33,994 bases of DNA from Planctomycetota bacterium. Its GTDB lineage: Bacteria; Planctomycetota; Phycisphaerae; WQYP01. The notes below the pieces were generated by a model. It saw only the letters and a list, made by a program, of their open reading frames with translations, was not told the DNA's origin and did no database searches. The translations under genes and the position numbers were made by a program. This document shows positions 33,314 to 33,994 of the stretch, in pieces (position 1 is the first letter of the stretch; the number at the start of each line of letters is the position of its first letter). The stretch is taken from the NCBI GenBank assembly GCA_021809365.1, contig JAKBAC010000017.1:1-33994 (forward strand), given 5' to 3'.

Positions 33314-33994
33314 CTCCCGGGCAGGTCTCTGCCACTTGCCGACCGCAACGGAGCCACGCGCGAGCTGGTTTGACGCATCATCGGTCTGGCGTCAGTCAGT
33401 AGCGCCAAATCCTCGGTCAGAAGATAAAAATAGGAAAAAATATTCAATCGTGTGCGGATGAGTTCTTTTTGTGCCAGCAAGGAGGGTAGCCTCTTTTCAT
33501 ACTCCTGCCGCCAGTTGACCCAATCTATCTTGTCCACATCAGCACTCAAAATGTAAGATTCGGGACAGGCATATAGGCCAATATTGGCAGCACCATCATA
33601 AATGGGCACCGCATTGCACATCATGGCGTCGGTGAATTTTTCCGTGATGTAATCGTCCGCCACCGCCCGTTCAAGCGATAAATAAAAGCAGTGATTTTCG
33701 ATGCCCAGATATTTATCATTGCCGATATCGCTGCCGCTGCTGCCGTGATAACCTGCCAGTGGCCGCCCGGAGAGTTTGCCGAAAATATCCACATCTCCGA
33801 TCCGTTTGGCCAGATCGCGGATCATCTCGGCCCGCCAGGCGTATTGGCCGTTGTCCACCACCGAACACTTGCGAGTCTTGACCGCATCACGCGGCGGAAC
33901 CCAGCAGCAGAATGTGGGGGCATACCGGATATAGCCCGGATCATCATCCGGTTGTGGGTTCTGCACAAAACTGACGCAATTGGCTATGCGCGGA
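33310..33994 (-). CDS. GT10-family fucosyltransferase, 5' end outside window
   Basis: The frame is open to the right edge, so the N-terminus is missing; the GTG at 33966 is probably internal. It contains the GT10 alpha-1,3/1,4-fucosyltransferase core: KTRKCSVVDNGQYAWRAEMI, DVDIFGKLSG, then NHCFYLSLERAVADDYITEK (the conserved nFxLafENs..dYvTEKl block) and DAMMCNAVPIYDGAANI. These enzymes transfer fucose from GDP-fucose. It converges with the broken FkbM gene, and their stop codons overlap (33310-33313). The C-terminal tail after about 33400 is polar and unconserved. Confidence 0.88.
   Translation of the reverse strand, partial: PRIANCVSFVQNPQPDDDPGYIRYAPTFCCWVPPRDAVKTRKCSVVDNGQYAWRAEMIRDLAKRIGDVDIFGKLSGRPLAGYHGSSGSDIGNDKYLGIENHCFYLSLERAVADDYITEKFTDAMMCNAVPIYDGAANIGLYACPESYILSADVDKIDWVNWRQEYEKRLPSLLAQKELIRTRLNIFSYFYLLTEDLALLTDARPMMRQTSSRVAPLRSASGRDLPGS

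Overview
The window looks like a chromosomal segment of a moderately GC-rich, Gram-negative-type bacterium. A planctomycete of the Phycisphaerae type is my best guess. This is inference from the gene repertoire (a GH92 mannosidase, a Tat-exported lipoprotein aldose epimerase, DUF4416, an S4-less TlyA-like methyltransferase, an O-antigen-type glycan locus) and from the repeat-rich gaps. No taxonomic marker such as 16S rRNA is present.

Layout. 1-7.2 kb (+): the 3' part of an RND efflux permease, a membrane-anchored PpiD/SurA-like protein and an MFS transporter. 7.3-11.4 kb: a Tat/lipoprotein aldose 1-epimerase (-) diverging from tRNA-Gly(CCC) and a secreted GH92 alpha-mannosidase-like enzyme (+), which suggests sugar or glycan breakdown. 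11.5-14.2 kb (-): a PDZ-S41 protease followed by a small two-helix membrane protein, whose stop codon abuts a 165-bp MITE-like element. 14.2-15.5 kb: a gene-free island full of repeats. 15.5-20.8 kb: housekeeping genes, namely sppA (+), rpsT-tlyA (-, overlapping ATGA), an orphan ABC ATPase, trxB and an RluA-type pseudouridine synthase (+). 21.3-22.7 kb: an APH/HSK2-type kinase and an XRE-like regulator, bracketed by two copies of a ~150-bp direct repeat. 23.1-34 kb: DUF4416, then a surface-glycan locus: WecA/TagO-like phosphoglycosyltransferase, O-antigen ligase/polymerase (ATGA overlap), DegT aminotransferase, an unrecognised glycosyltransferase-like protein, a sulfotransferase, a two-domain glycosyltransferase, a broken FkbM methyltransferase and, on the opposite strand, a GT10 fucosyltransferase cut by the window edge.

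The glycan genes fit together as lipid-linked initiation (WecA), amino-sugar synthesis (DegT), chain building (glycosyltransferases), decoration (sulfotransferase, fucosyltransferase, formerly FkbM) and polymerisation or ligation (Wzy/WaaL).

The most unusual property is in the gaps. Most gaps over 100 bp are assembled from the same few repeat modules (called A-E here) plus 7-bp tandem words. Modules recur in different combinations and orientations, and one palindromic module supplies the last codons of the pseudouridine synthase gene. All families were found by eye; no alignment program or database was used.
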